This document shows, in pieces, positions 35,201 to 47,200 of a DNA stretch of 64,000 nucleotides. Made by a program: the position numbers and the translations under genes. The stretch comes from Telmatactis stephensoni. Lineage: Eukaryota > Cnidaria > Anthozoa > Actiniaria > Isophelliidae. The notes under the pieces were generated by a model. That model saw only the letters and a program-made list of their open reading frames with translations. It did no database searches and had not been told where the DNA came from. Numbering within the stretch: position 1 is the first letter of the stretch; the number at the start of each line of letters is the position of its first letter. The stretch is from assembly GCA_029948255.1 (NCBI GenBank), contig JALIZF010001625.1, forward strand, positions 452,832-516,831, written 5' to 3'.

Positions 35201-38200
35201 ATTGTCTTGAAAATTTTAGTATCGTCAGCAAACATAGCCACTTCACTAGATTTAATGGCCTCAGGTAAACCGTTCACGTATAGGAGGAATAGTGCTGGTC
35301 CAAGGATGGACCCCTGAGGAACGCCAGAGGTAACAGGTAGAGTATTGGAAGTGGCTCCAAGAACAGTTACACGTTGATGACGATCAGTTAGGTAAGCAGT
35401 GAACCAGTTGAGTAAGTTACCACCAAAGCCAGATGTACGCAGCTTATCTATCAAGATTTTGTGGTTGACTTTGTCAAAAGCTTTTGTCATGTCAAGGTAA
35501 ACAACATCGACTTGACCTCCAATATCCAATTGTGAACCAATGTATTCAAGCGCCTCTACAAGGTTGGTTACGCATGATCTTTTTGTAATAAATCCATGTT
35601 GGCATGGCTTGATTAGGTCAAACAGATGGTCTTTGATTCTATTAAAGATACAACGTTCCAGTACTTTGGACACAATCGACAGAAGTGAGATGGGCCTATA
35701 GTTTTCAGTATGTTGTCTCTCACCCTTTTTGAATACAGGTACAACATTAGCCAATTTCCACTCCTGAGGTAAGACTCCATGGTGTAGTGACTTATTGAAC
35801 AGATTGCAGAGTGATCATGCAGCAATTACACTCGATGTTTCTTTCAGAAGTCTCCTTGAATCTTTGTTGGTTTCTTCATGCCGTTGCCTGATAACTGGAG
35901 ACTTCAGCTTTCATCTTACTGTGGATAATCCAGATACGCAACTTTTCTTCACCTGCTGAATTCTGGTTCTCTCACACAGCATGTTGACACTCCTACCCAT
36001 ATCAAAGGCCACGTGCTCGACCTTGTCATCACTGATTCACTGCAGAGAATTGTGTCAAACTTAAAGACTGTACCTGAAATGCCATCTGATCACGCGGCTC
36101 TTGTATTTAATGTTGACTTTCCTCGTCCTCCATCATTGAAATTTACTACCAAGCAGCGTAACATCCGTGGTGTTGATGTTGACTCATTTATCTGTGATCT
36201 TTCTGATACAAAGCTGATCAATGATTTGCCAATTGACTTGGATCCTGCTGTCGATCTATATAACTCTACCCTTCGATCATTAGTTGATAAACATGCTCCG
36301 GAGAAAACGAGAATTATCACACTAAGACCACACTTGCCATGGTACAATGACAATCTTTGTCGTCTGAAGAGAGAAATACGGAGACATGAAAGGAAATGGC
36401 AATCATCTGGCCTAGAAGTCCATAAGCAAATATACAATCAAAAAGCTCGTGAATACTACGATGCGATTGATGAAGCTAAGAGAACATATTATCACGAGAA
36501 AATATCATCTTCTACCCAAAAGCAATTGTTTCACCTTGTTGATAGTCTGTTTACAGTTAAAGGCGATACTATCCTTCCAACGCACTGTGACAAATACGAG
36601 TTGGCCAACCAGTTCTCTGATTTCTTTGAGGAAAATATTTCTAATCTGATTGACGACTTATCAACATCTGAAAATCCTCACGATTCTGATTGCCATCAGT
36701 TTGATATAAGACAACTATCATTTTTACTTAACGAATTCCAGTCTGTAACATCTGAAGCTATAAAAACTATCATTATGTCGTCTCGTTCGAAGTCAACACT
36801 GGACCCACTACAGACTACATTACTTAAGGATTGCTTTGATTGCTTAGCTGATCCAATCACAACGATAATCAACATGCCTCTTCAACGAGGCATGTTTCCA
36901 TCTTCCTGTAAGCATGGGGTGGTTACTCCTGTCATAAAGAATCAGCACTCTGATCCCAACATCCTAAAGAACTATCGGCCGATTACGAATCTGTCGTTCC
37001 TTTCTAAAACAATTGAACGTGTAGTTTGTAAACAACTCCAACAGTACCTACTAGAAAACAACCTTCATGCCAAAATGCAATCTGCCTACAGATCATATCA
37101 CAGCACAGAGACAGTTCTTCTTCGTGTCTACAACGACATCAGTGTTGCTCTGGATAATCATAGGGAAGTCATTCTAGTATTGTTGAACCTGACTGCTGCT
37201 TTCGACACGATCTTAGATCATAACATTCTGCTTCATCAACTTAAAGTCCGCTATGGTGTACGTGACAGAGCTCTTGGCTGGGTAAGATCTTATCTGTGTG
37301 AACGAACTCAAGCTGTTAAGATTGGAAATGTGTTCTCGTCCTGCTCTCCACTACGTATAGGGGTACCACAAGGATGTGTAATGCGACCAGCTCTATTCTC
37401 TCTGTATGTATCACCCATTGAAGATACCATTGACGAGCATGGACTCAGTTGTGCTGTTTACGCTGATGATACTCAATTATATCTAACCATTGACAGATCT
37501 GAAGATGCGCGAGGACTCGTTAATCTCCAACATTGCATTAACTCCATTCTACTATGGATGAATGCAAACAAACTTGTGTGTAACACAACAAAGACAGAAG
37601 TAATTCACTTCTCATCCAAGTTTATAAATCATGAACGTCTACTGAATATTAACGTAGGACTTTCAGACATTGCTGTTACCACTTCAGTACGCAATCTTGG
37701 TGCCACTTTTGACCAACATTTACAGATGACACCTCATGTAAATAGTCTGTGTAAATCAGCATCCTATTCATTAAAACGCATTGGTAGGATACGCAGATTT
37801 CTTGATGATCGTAGTGCTTGAAAACTAGTCCACGCTTTCATTACGTCTAAGATAGACCAATGCAACAGCCTTCTTTACGGTCTGTCTGATGCTGAGATAT
37901 CAAAATTACAGATATGATACAAAATTCCGCGGCAAGACTTGTTACCAAGACTAGGAAGAATGAGCACATCTCTCCCGTTCTTAGACGACTACATTGGCTA
38001 CCCGTGAAAAAACGTATAATCTTCAAAGTACTGTTGCTGACATATAAAGCAATCAATGGTTTAGCATCGGAATACTTGTCTGAACTCCTCGAAATCTACA
38101 AGCCTGCTAGGAACGTAAGATCTTCCAATAAACACATATCAAGCTTTTGGTTGCACCAGAGTCGCCAAAAATGACCTTATTTGGAGTTCTTTTGTTTTAG

Positions 38201-41200
38201 GTTAATTGCCATGACCAACCTCGCCGAATATGCAAATTAGTTTTCGTGTTGACGTCGTGAAATTTGAATAAGTGACAATTGTTTCCCGTGGGGGAGGTAA
38301 TAGTGATGCAAAACACAGTACATGAATTGAAGGGGGGCTAGGAGAGTACATTTTGCATTACTCCGCATGAAGACCCGTGACGGTAGCATTTCACTGACCC
38401 ATTCACACTGTGTTATTCTGTGTGTTTATTTACTGCTCGAACCTGAGTTTCACAAAACATAAACTGAGCACTGGAAAGTGTATTGGTCACTGAGATTTGA
38501 GATCAGCCACAATTATATAAATTGTGATTGCCAGTTCATCGTGGCCGTAGCCAACACATTCTAAACTTATCGATTTATCTCTCACTTTGGGATAAGGTTT
38601 ACTTTACCGCCGAAAAATGCTTAAGCGCGATTTCTCAACCTGGCATGAAACAGCTGTTAAAATAGTTTGTTACATAAAAACTTGTCAAACAGCGTGTGAT
38701 ATACGGAATGAAATGATTCAGCCAGCTTCCGAGATCACAAGCTACAAGTTGGAACAACAGGAAGCAAACACACCGAGAACTTCTCGAATCGTTCAAACTT
38801 TTTAAACTTTTTAAAAAAGAATATTTACTACCGAATCGAATGTTTATAGTACGATTTCTAAGCCTGGCATATCGATAAATAAGCTTCTATTGATAAAGCT
38901 TTAGTGCACAGTCAGTCTTTAAGTCAGTTTTAAAAATTTGTCAAACAACTTGTGATGCTGGTTGATTAACCCAGCTTCTGAAAAGGATTATAAACTATAA
39001 AGATACCAAGTTATTGAGTGAGCATTTAGACAACGATCAACCAAAATCATCCAAACCCTAGAAAACACTTTCGTTTTAGAGTAAAGTAGAGGTAATAAAG
39101 CTACTTTATAAACAATAAAACTCAATGTTCGACCGATAAACCCAACGAGCGTCCATAGTTACGTTATGTCAGCTGCGTTATGTCAACAAAGCAAGAGACT
39201 TTCGAAATAAGACTTCCAAAATGCTATTCCTGTTTAATAAAACGCCTCTGTCACTAAACTTTTTCACTTTCAAACCAAATTCTTTATGTTTTAAGGGTTA
39301 TGAAGTGCTCAAAATAACAAGAGAGGCGAACATTTCAGAACGGAAGTCAAGGTACTCGAGAGTTATTGTCAGTGTTTGAGCGGGAAATTCAAATTCCTTC
39401 ATTGATTACTGCGCTTGCGTTGAGTTTCTTTTCATACTGTATTTATATTCATACAAATTTAACCATACAGACGCAATTCGTTCTCTTCTAATAAACAACT
39501 GAGTATTTTGTTTCGGCAAAGAAAAACTTGAAAGCGTCCATAGTTACGAAGTAAACAAAACCATTCACAACAAGCCTTCCAAGTGATCTCTTTCAAAAAC
39601 TTCCTTTTTCTTTAAGTTTTATACTTCGACTTAAATTTTTGATGGTGTAATAAAATCTAACACGTAAACAGGAACGAAAAAAGGAATCATGCATGCCGAA
39701 CTCTTAGTCAAGTCGACAATCGCTAGTTATAAAGGCTCGAAAAGGTGCCTCAAAAACTCAGGATTTGACTTATGATAAACAAACTAAAATCGCGTTGAAG
39801 CCCGAAGTTGGAAACTTTTTAGTGTGAGAGACAGGACGAAACATTTATTTGACAAGTCTGTTGAAGATTTTACTAGTATTCGAATTTTATTCGACTCTGT
39901 CGCCTTCGACAAGTCAAACATTTACTTAGTCCGGTGGGGACGGGGATCTGAAAGTCTAGGGCGCGCGATTTAGGCAAAATCTACCTACTCCCCTGGTACT
40001 GGGGACGTTTTTATTTTCATTGCCTAATCACGAGCAATATACGGTTAATCGACGAATGAACGCCGAACCTCGCCGAACCTAAAGCTTTTGAAGCGTGAAA
40101 GATTCCATTGTTTTCTTAGACACAACCAGAACAATAGGCAAAGCTTGATATGATTTACTTCAAGTACCATCATCCAGAACTAAATATTACGGCAAGCGTG
40201 TTTTTTTCAGTCTTTGCACCTACTAAATGGAACGAACTACCAGAGAACATAAAACAAGCCAAATCAGTAGACTCATTTAATAAGCTTTTAAGACATTGTT
40301 ATTTAATAAACAAATTGATTTCTAGATCATTTTTTTTTCTTTTTCAGTTTGTATTTATACTTAATCTGCTGAGTTTTCAATTGGTTATGAACATTATATA
40401 CTTATCTTATCCAGTTGATCTATTTTTGTATGTATATTTGTATTTGTTATGAATCTATTGTTTATATTTGTTCAGAAAATCGCCGACAACATCAATCAAT
40501 AATACTAATAATAATAATAACTTTATTCTTGTATAGCGCATTCTAAAAATCTCAATGCGCTTAACAATATAAAAGAAAATAAATATATTGCATATAAGAA
40601 AATGAGTCATTATTATTATATCCAGCAGTGTTACACATCTTTATGCTAAATCCTAATGGCACAATAGGGCGCTAAGCGTTACCTAGAGGCCATGTAAAAT
40701 TAACCTAATTTCCTTAATGCTATATCAATATATCAAATAAAATTTGCCTCTTCGAAAGAAAATATCCCTAAAAATTATTGAAAAGAAGCTTAAAAAATCT
40801 TAAGAACTATTATAAATGGTAAATTCCTGAAAAAAGCAAATATATATATATACATATATGTCTATATAAAATAATACTAAAAAAACGAACGCATGTGAAA
40901 GTTTTTCTGACTTGAAAACTCAAACTTAGTCTCCTATCTAAGCTTATTGGCTCATGAAAGAGCACTCATGAACAACTTATAATAATATTCTATATACTTA
41001 TAAACTTATAGTAATATTCATATATGTATTCATTCAAGCTTACGCTGCTTAAGAAATGTATGTCTTAAAATAGAAGTAATAATCTGGAATCAATAATTAT
41101 CTACTATAAGTTTCGATTTTATATGTGTTCAATATTTGTTCCCTTGAATTGTTGAGGTAAAATTGCGCCACTTATGTATAAGTCTTGAACGTGCGCGCAA

Positions 41201-44200
41201 TGTTCAGAGTCGACGAAATGACAGCTTTCTGCATCTTTTGGAGCACCATCTTTCCTCTGCATCCTAATATTTCATCCATCGTCTTTTGAAGCTCTTTAGA
41301 CCATCCTCCCAAGACATCTATGATTATATTGAACTGCTGTACTTCGTATCCTTTAAACTGCTGCTTTAATTCCCATCTCAAAGGGCCATACTTCATAGTC
41401 CTTTCACTGTCTTTGCGCTCTCGGTTGTCCATCCACGGACAGCTCATTTCCAATGTCATTATCTTCTTGTCCTTGTAATTGATAATACGTGCGTCCACTC
41501 GATTAGCACGCACTTCAGTGTTTTCTGCATAAAAATACTGGGACGTCTGTACAGCCGCTTAAGTGATCCCCACTGCTTAAGTGAACCCCACCGCTTAAAT
41601 GATTCCCAAATCGCCGCTTAAATGATCCCCACAGCTTAAATGATCCCTAATTGCCGCTTATATAATCCCCGGAAATTTTAGATTAGGAATGCGGATCGAG
41701 ATTAAAGTTCATATGAGTCAAATGAGTCAAATGAGTCAATGAGTCATGAGTCATGAGTCATGAGTCAATGAGTCAATGAGTCAAATATGAAAAATTGTCC
41801 ATATATGAAAAATTGTCAATATTTCTTATTCTAGTTGTCAGAATACAACATCTTTGGTCGTTTCACCTCACCGCGCTGACCAGTATAAGCCACAATTGGG
41901 AGCTTAAGATTTTAGAATGAAGACAATGTTTTCACACTGAGTTGTTGGTGTTGATTTGAATTCCTGTACATACAGTTACGTTCAAACTTTAATATCTCAT
42001 TCTTTGTATACGACCACAAATCATCACTGAAAACACGCATAAGGGATCTTTGAAACTAAAGCTCTCTGCTGAGAGAGAACGAAGACAGTGAGGACATGAG
42101 CAAACCACTGACATTGATCACAACAACAGGACCAATTAAGACTGATGGCGCAACAGAATTTCAGACTGAATACATCTGGATGAAACCCATATAGCTGGTG
42201 ATATAGGTCGAGTACTATACAGAATAGGACGGGAATTACAGAAATCTCACACAGTCCCTAATTAAGTCTTGAAGAAACGGTCTGTTTAGTGAAAACACCG
42301 ACGCTTGGTCCGAAAGCCATAATAATGGAGCTAAAAAATGGTCGGGCAAAGGTGAAACGACCCAAGATGTTGTATTCTGACAACTAGAATAAGAAATATT
42401 GACAATTTTTCATATATGAACAATTTTTCATATTTGACTCATTGACTCATTGACTCATGACTCATGACTCATTGACTCATTTGACTCATAAAACATGCTT
42501 TCTCATGCGGATCACTTAACGCCAAAAGAAGAAATGTGCAAAATTTCAGTACATTCTTATCAAAATCGTCTCCTTCTTTTTTTAAAATAAAATGATAGTG
42601 GGGTATTGTTATATTAAAAACCTTAATTTCAAGTCATTCAACTGGAAGTACATGTCTATTTTATTACGGCAAAATTAACTTATTCAACCAAAAGTACATG
42701 TCCTGACGATTGTGACCTTTGAGTCAGCAGCTGTAGCGTATCTTTGTGCTATTTTGGTGAGTTTTAGTCAGTAGCACAGTAAAGATCTAGACATGCACTT
42801 TTTCACCACAAGGTTTTATATTATAGTTTGCATTGGTGTTTTAATCGCTAATTCTAGATCTGTGTCTCTTCAATCGGATTCAGAACCTAATAGGCCCCTT
42901 GCAGCATGTCGGAATGCAGCTGAATTTGGAGGGCAAGACAATAGGTTTCTGGTTCTCTGGAGTTGAGATTCTTTTGTTTCGCCCTCCAAATTGAGCTGCA
43001 TTCCGACGTGCTGCAAGGGGCCTATTCAAACCGATCGAGCTGACAAAAATGAGGTAAGTTTGAATATCTATTTTGTATTTAAGAGGGGATTTTTTCAAGT
43101 TAGAGCAGTGAACGACAAAAACTCTTGAGTCGAAGAATAGCTGTTGTACAAAACTAAAATCATTTCTGTCAGAAAAAGTTGTTTGTAAGTAGTTTCATAA
43201 ATCATCGTGAATGGAACTCGTATTTGACACGAATGCGAATTAATTATAAAGGATGGTGAATGGGCTGACTGCATGAATCATTGTATATGGGCAATGTCAA
43301 ACTATATGCTTCATAGACATTGCATTCCACAAGCGGGAGAGAATCAGTAAACAAGAAAGATCGTTTGGTTAGTTTTTGCCATGTAGACACACTTACAACG
43401 TTTGTAGTCCACAGTCCTGAGGGCCCAGATCCTATTTTTTTCTCCAGGGATCATTTAAGCGGCGAATGGGGATCATTTAAGCAGCGGGGATCATTTAAGC
43501 GGCGATATGGGGATCATTTAAGTGGTGGAGATCACTTAAGCGGCGGGGATCACTTAAGCGGCTGTACAACGTCCCAATACGCTTGATACTCCTCATTCTC
43601 GTATATGGGTTTAGGAACTACCGGGGAATACCAAGGCGGTATTCTATCCACCAAACCACAATCTTTCAGCAGTTCAAAGAACAAGACCTTCAAAGCTGAG
43701 TCGTGCCTCCATAAGTACTTTGTTTGAGCAAACGCCGAGCATCCAGCGAGGATATGAGGGACGCTTTCAGGAGCTTTTCCGCACAATCTGCACGACAAAT
43801 CTTGGACAGGAGTCGTTCCAATCTTCTTTCCATAATATAGTCTTGTAGGTAATAGCTGCTCATAGAGCTCATGCATCCCTGCAACTACTTGTGATGGGCA
43901 TGAATTCCAATTCTTTAACCAGCCAAAACAGCTCCTCTCTGTGCTGCTCTCATCGTTCCATCGCTGAGTGAGTAGTTTTCCTTGCCATTTCTCGTCTTTC
44001 ATTATGTCCCTTAACTGCTGCTCGTTGCTTTCTGTGATCTTTGCTTTGATCTGCGTATAAGGTATCTCTTTTCCATCGTCACCATAACAGGAGGGATTAG
44101 GATATCTCAGATCTAACGTGATTCCTAGCTCTTCAGCGTACTTGACTGCATCTTTAATTAGAGACTGATGACCATTTCGTGAGGAATTTTCTTCGAAGCT

Positions 44201-47200
44201 TCGCACTATTTCCATCGTTGGATCCTCATTCGAGTAAAGTTTAACTGCTGCTTTGATCTTCGTTGTCTTGTATACGCTCTCGACTGACTGCATCCCTCTA
44301 CCGCCACGATCTCTTGGTAGGTATAACAGGGCCGTTGATCCAAGGGGGTGCTTACCGCCATTCTGAACTATTATCTTCCTTACCTCTCTGTCAATCCTCC
44401 TCAATTCTGTCAGTGGCCATCTTTGCGTCCACATTAGATAGCTTAGGACTGGAAGCGCAAACTGATTGGAAGCTATCACTCGATTCTCATCTGATAAGGG
44501 ACTTGACCATATCACTGACATCCGCTGAAGGTACACCTTTGCAGCACAGTCCAGGGCCAGCCTATCTTCTTGTCTGATGTTTTCTAGGACTCCTAGAAAT
44601 TTGTACTGGGTTCCAGCATTCAGGTTTTTAATCACCTCTTCTTCGTCCAACTTTACTTCGGTGCCTTGTATCTGTTCACCTTTCTTAACATTAATCACAG
44701 AGCACTTCTTTGCATTCCAGTTTAGACCAATGTCCTGCATCGCAGCTCTTGTAGCTTTAAGGACAGTATTGAGCTTGTCCTCTGAGGCAGCAAATATCTT
44801 TATATCGTCAATGTACAAAAGATTTGTGATCTTCACATCTAATGGCTTTGAGAGTCTGTAGCCCTCAGTAACACTTAGCTTCCACGCTACTGGATTCAAG
44901 CACAAGGTGAACAATTGAAGGGCAAAGCGCGTCCCCTTGTGGCAGGCCTTTGTTAAATCTGATAACATCAGACTGTTCGTGACCTTGCTTTGTCTTCGCA
45001 ACAATTCTTGTGTTCCAGCTTCTAGTCAAATTGTCGATGGTGTCGCTAATCCTTGGTGGAAATCGATGCACCTCGAATACCTTGAGTAGCCAACTGTGGT
45101 CAACTGAGTCATAAGCTTTGCTCACGTCTACCCAAGCCATGCTTAAGTTGCGTCTCCTTCTGTGACAGTCTTGTGTGACCATCCGGTCTATAAGGAGATT
45201 GTCCGTTGTTCCACTACTTCCCTCTTTGTTCTCTCTGCATTAGGCCATATTGGTCTAGATGTGAGTCAATTGGGACCAATAAGCAAGATGTAAACCATTT
45301 ATACATGGTGTTAAGGCATGTGATTGGTCTCTGATTGTCGCTCGTAAAGTTGCCAGGCTTTGGTATCAAGATGGTTCTTCCCTCTGAGAACCATAGAGAG
45401 AAACCTTGGATCCCTTCAATAATTGCCTGAAACGCTTTTGTCATGTCTTTGTGCACTACATTAGACTTTTTCCACCAGTAGTTTACAATTTTATCGGGGC
45501 CCGGGGCACTCCAATTCTTCTTCTTAAACAGGATCTTTTCTGCAGTTTCTGTGTCTAAAATACAACTCTCTACAGATGGAGAAGGAACTTTGCTGGCTAT
45601 TGCTGACGATATCTCCTCTAGCCACTCGGCGGTGTCGTTTCCTTGGCCTTCTTTCTCCCAGAGATCTTTCCAAAAGGAGCTTGCTTCGTCGATATCGTTG
45701 AATTGATATTTCTCTTTTTCCACATTGTCCTTATCTACCACTTTAAAAGTGGGCAGACCGTCCTTTGAGTCACTTTTTGACATTTCATCGAAATCTGTAT
45801 AGACCCGTCCAGGGTCCACACTGAAATCGGCGATTTATTTTACGTGATTCTTCTTGCTTTTTCCGTTTACAATATCCTTTCTTTAACTTCCTTAGAGTCG
45901 ACTTCTTCTTTTCCATGTAGTTGATCAGGGTTACTGCTGAGATGGTCTTGCACTCCTTTTCTAATAGCCTTCTATTCTTCTTTCCTTTCTTTGTTATTTT
46001 CTTGTTCTCTTTAATCCTTTCAAGCTCAGCCTTTGCGATTGAGATTTCTTTTCTTGTCTGACAGACTTTTTCCAGGTATATTCTCTTCCATTTCTCTTTC
46101 TCGGTCTTTTTCGGGGTGCCTGACTGATTAGATTCTTTTTTCCAGCCTTTAAATAAGATAAATGCAGAATACAGAATACACCAAGCAGTTTATTATCCAC
46201 AAAAACTCGAACGGGTTCTCCGTAGGAAATAACACTTCTTGACTTATCAGCTCTGATATTACTTTGTTAATGTTCTCAAGATCAGTAAAAGTTGGTTTTT
46301 CCTTGATTCGTGTGTCCAATAAACGGTTTGTGTAGTCTCCTGGAACAGCACGAATTGACGTGTAAATGATCTTTGCTTTGTGAGCTATCTTTAGCGCTTC
46401 ATTGTTTAAGCCTGATTCCACTGGGATTTCAGATGTTGGAGTAATGTGCAAATTGTCTTCAGATGTTGGAGTTATATGCAAATTTTCTTCCAAATTATTA
46501 CCTGTATTTGCGTGTTCTTCTCGCTCATTCTGGCTAGTAGACTCTTGCACTTCACGTCCCACATTATCCCGAATAGCCTCACCGACATTTCCGAGTGATT
46601 TCTCTATGCTAGCCGCTTGATCTCTAAGGTTTTGACTCGATAAATTCAGATTGGCATACCCCATTGCGTCCCACAACTCCTTCATTACTTTCATATATCC
46701 TTTCTTTCTACCAGACGGTTCTCGGGGTGGATTCTCAGACGATGTCATGTCCTTTGCTTTAATCTTGCAATCCAGCAGGTCGCTGTTCATTTTACTTGTC
46801 CATGTTCGTCTTTTCGGGCGGCATGGTTGCTGTTGTTCTTGATTTGGCATGTTTGTAGTTAAGTAAATTAGGAGAAATCGCTTTAAGTCGCCTCTATTCC
46901 TGAAATAGAAATTTGCGAGATATCCACTGATATCTGTAAGACTTGCACTGGCGCTTTAAGCTTGGCTTGCTTTCGCTTAGACCATGAAACTCGAAGCCTT
47001 GGGAGAGCTGCTTGTTACACGTCCTTACTACTCGCCGCCATGATGAATATTTATTATTATTATTATTATTATTATTTTGGATACGCACGGTTTGATTGAA
47101 CGAAAATAACCGGAATTTTTCTTGAAGCCGGGTTCAACAAGTTCCTTAGACTTCAAGGACCTTTCGAAGAATCCTTGCGGATCCCAATAGAGCCGATTTT

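Larger units (their letters stand above)
41539..43576. mobile_element. 2.04 kb DNA transposon-like element with TGGGACG ends, inserted in the LINE
   Basis: Ends TGGGACGTCTGTACAGCCGC and its inverse are followed inward by repeated TTAAGCGGCGGGGATCA-type words (41550-41660 and 43440-43565), forming long inverted ends. The 4 bp direct repeat ATAC flanks it (41535-41538 and 43577-43580). Leaving out the element and one ATAC restores the LINE frame, which fixes the boundaries precisely. No transposase ORF seen; superfamily not identified. Confidence 0.8.
40500..47045 (-). mobile_element. LINE with restriction-like endonuclease, near full length, interrupted
   Basis: The 3' end (about 40505) has GCGCTATACAAGAATAAAG with an (AAT)n tail. 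The coding frames start near 46850. Without the 2.04 kb insertion at 41539-43576 the element is about 4.5 kb. The Cys-Cys-His-Cys knuckle and following block identify the R2/NeSL-type architecture with the endonuclease after the RT. The 5' end abuts the (AAT)n tail of another copy at 47050. Confidence 0.7.
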
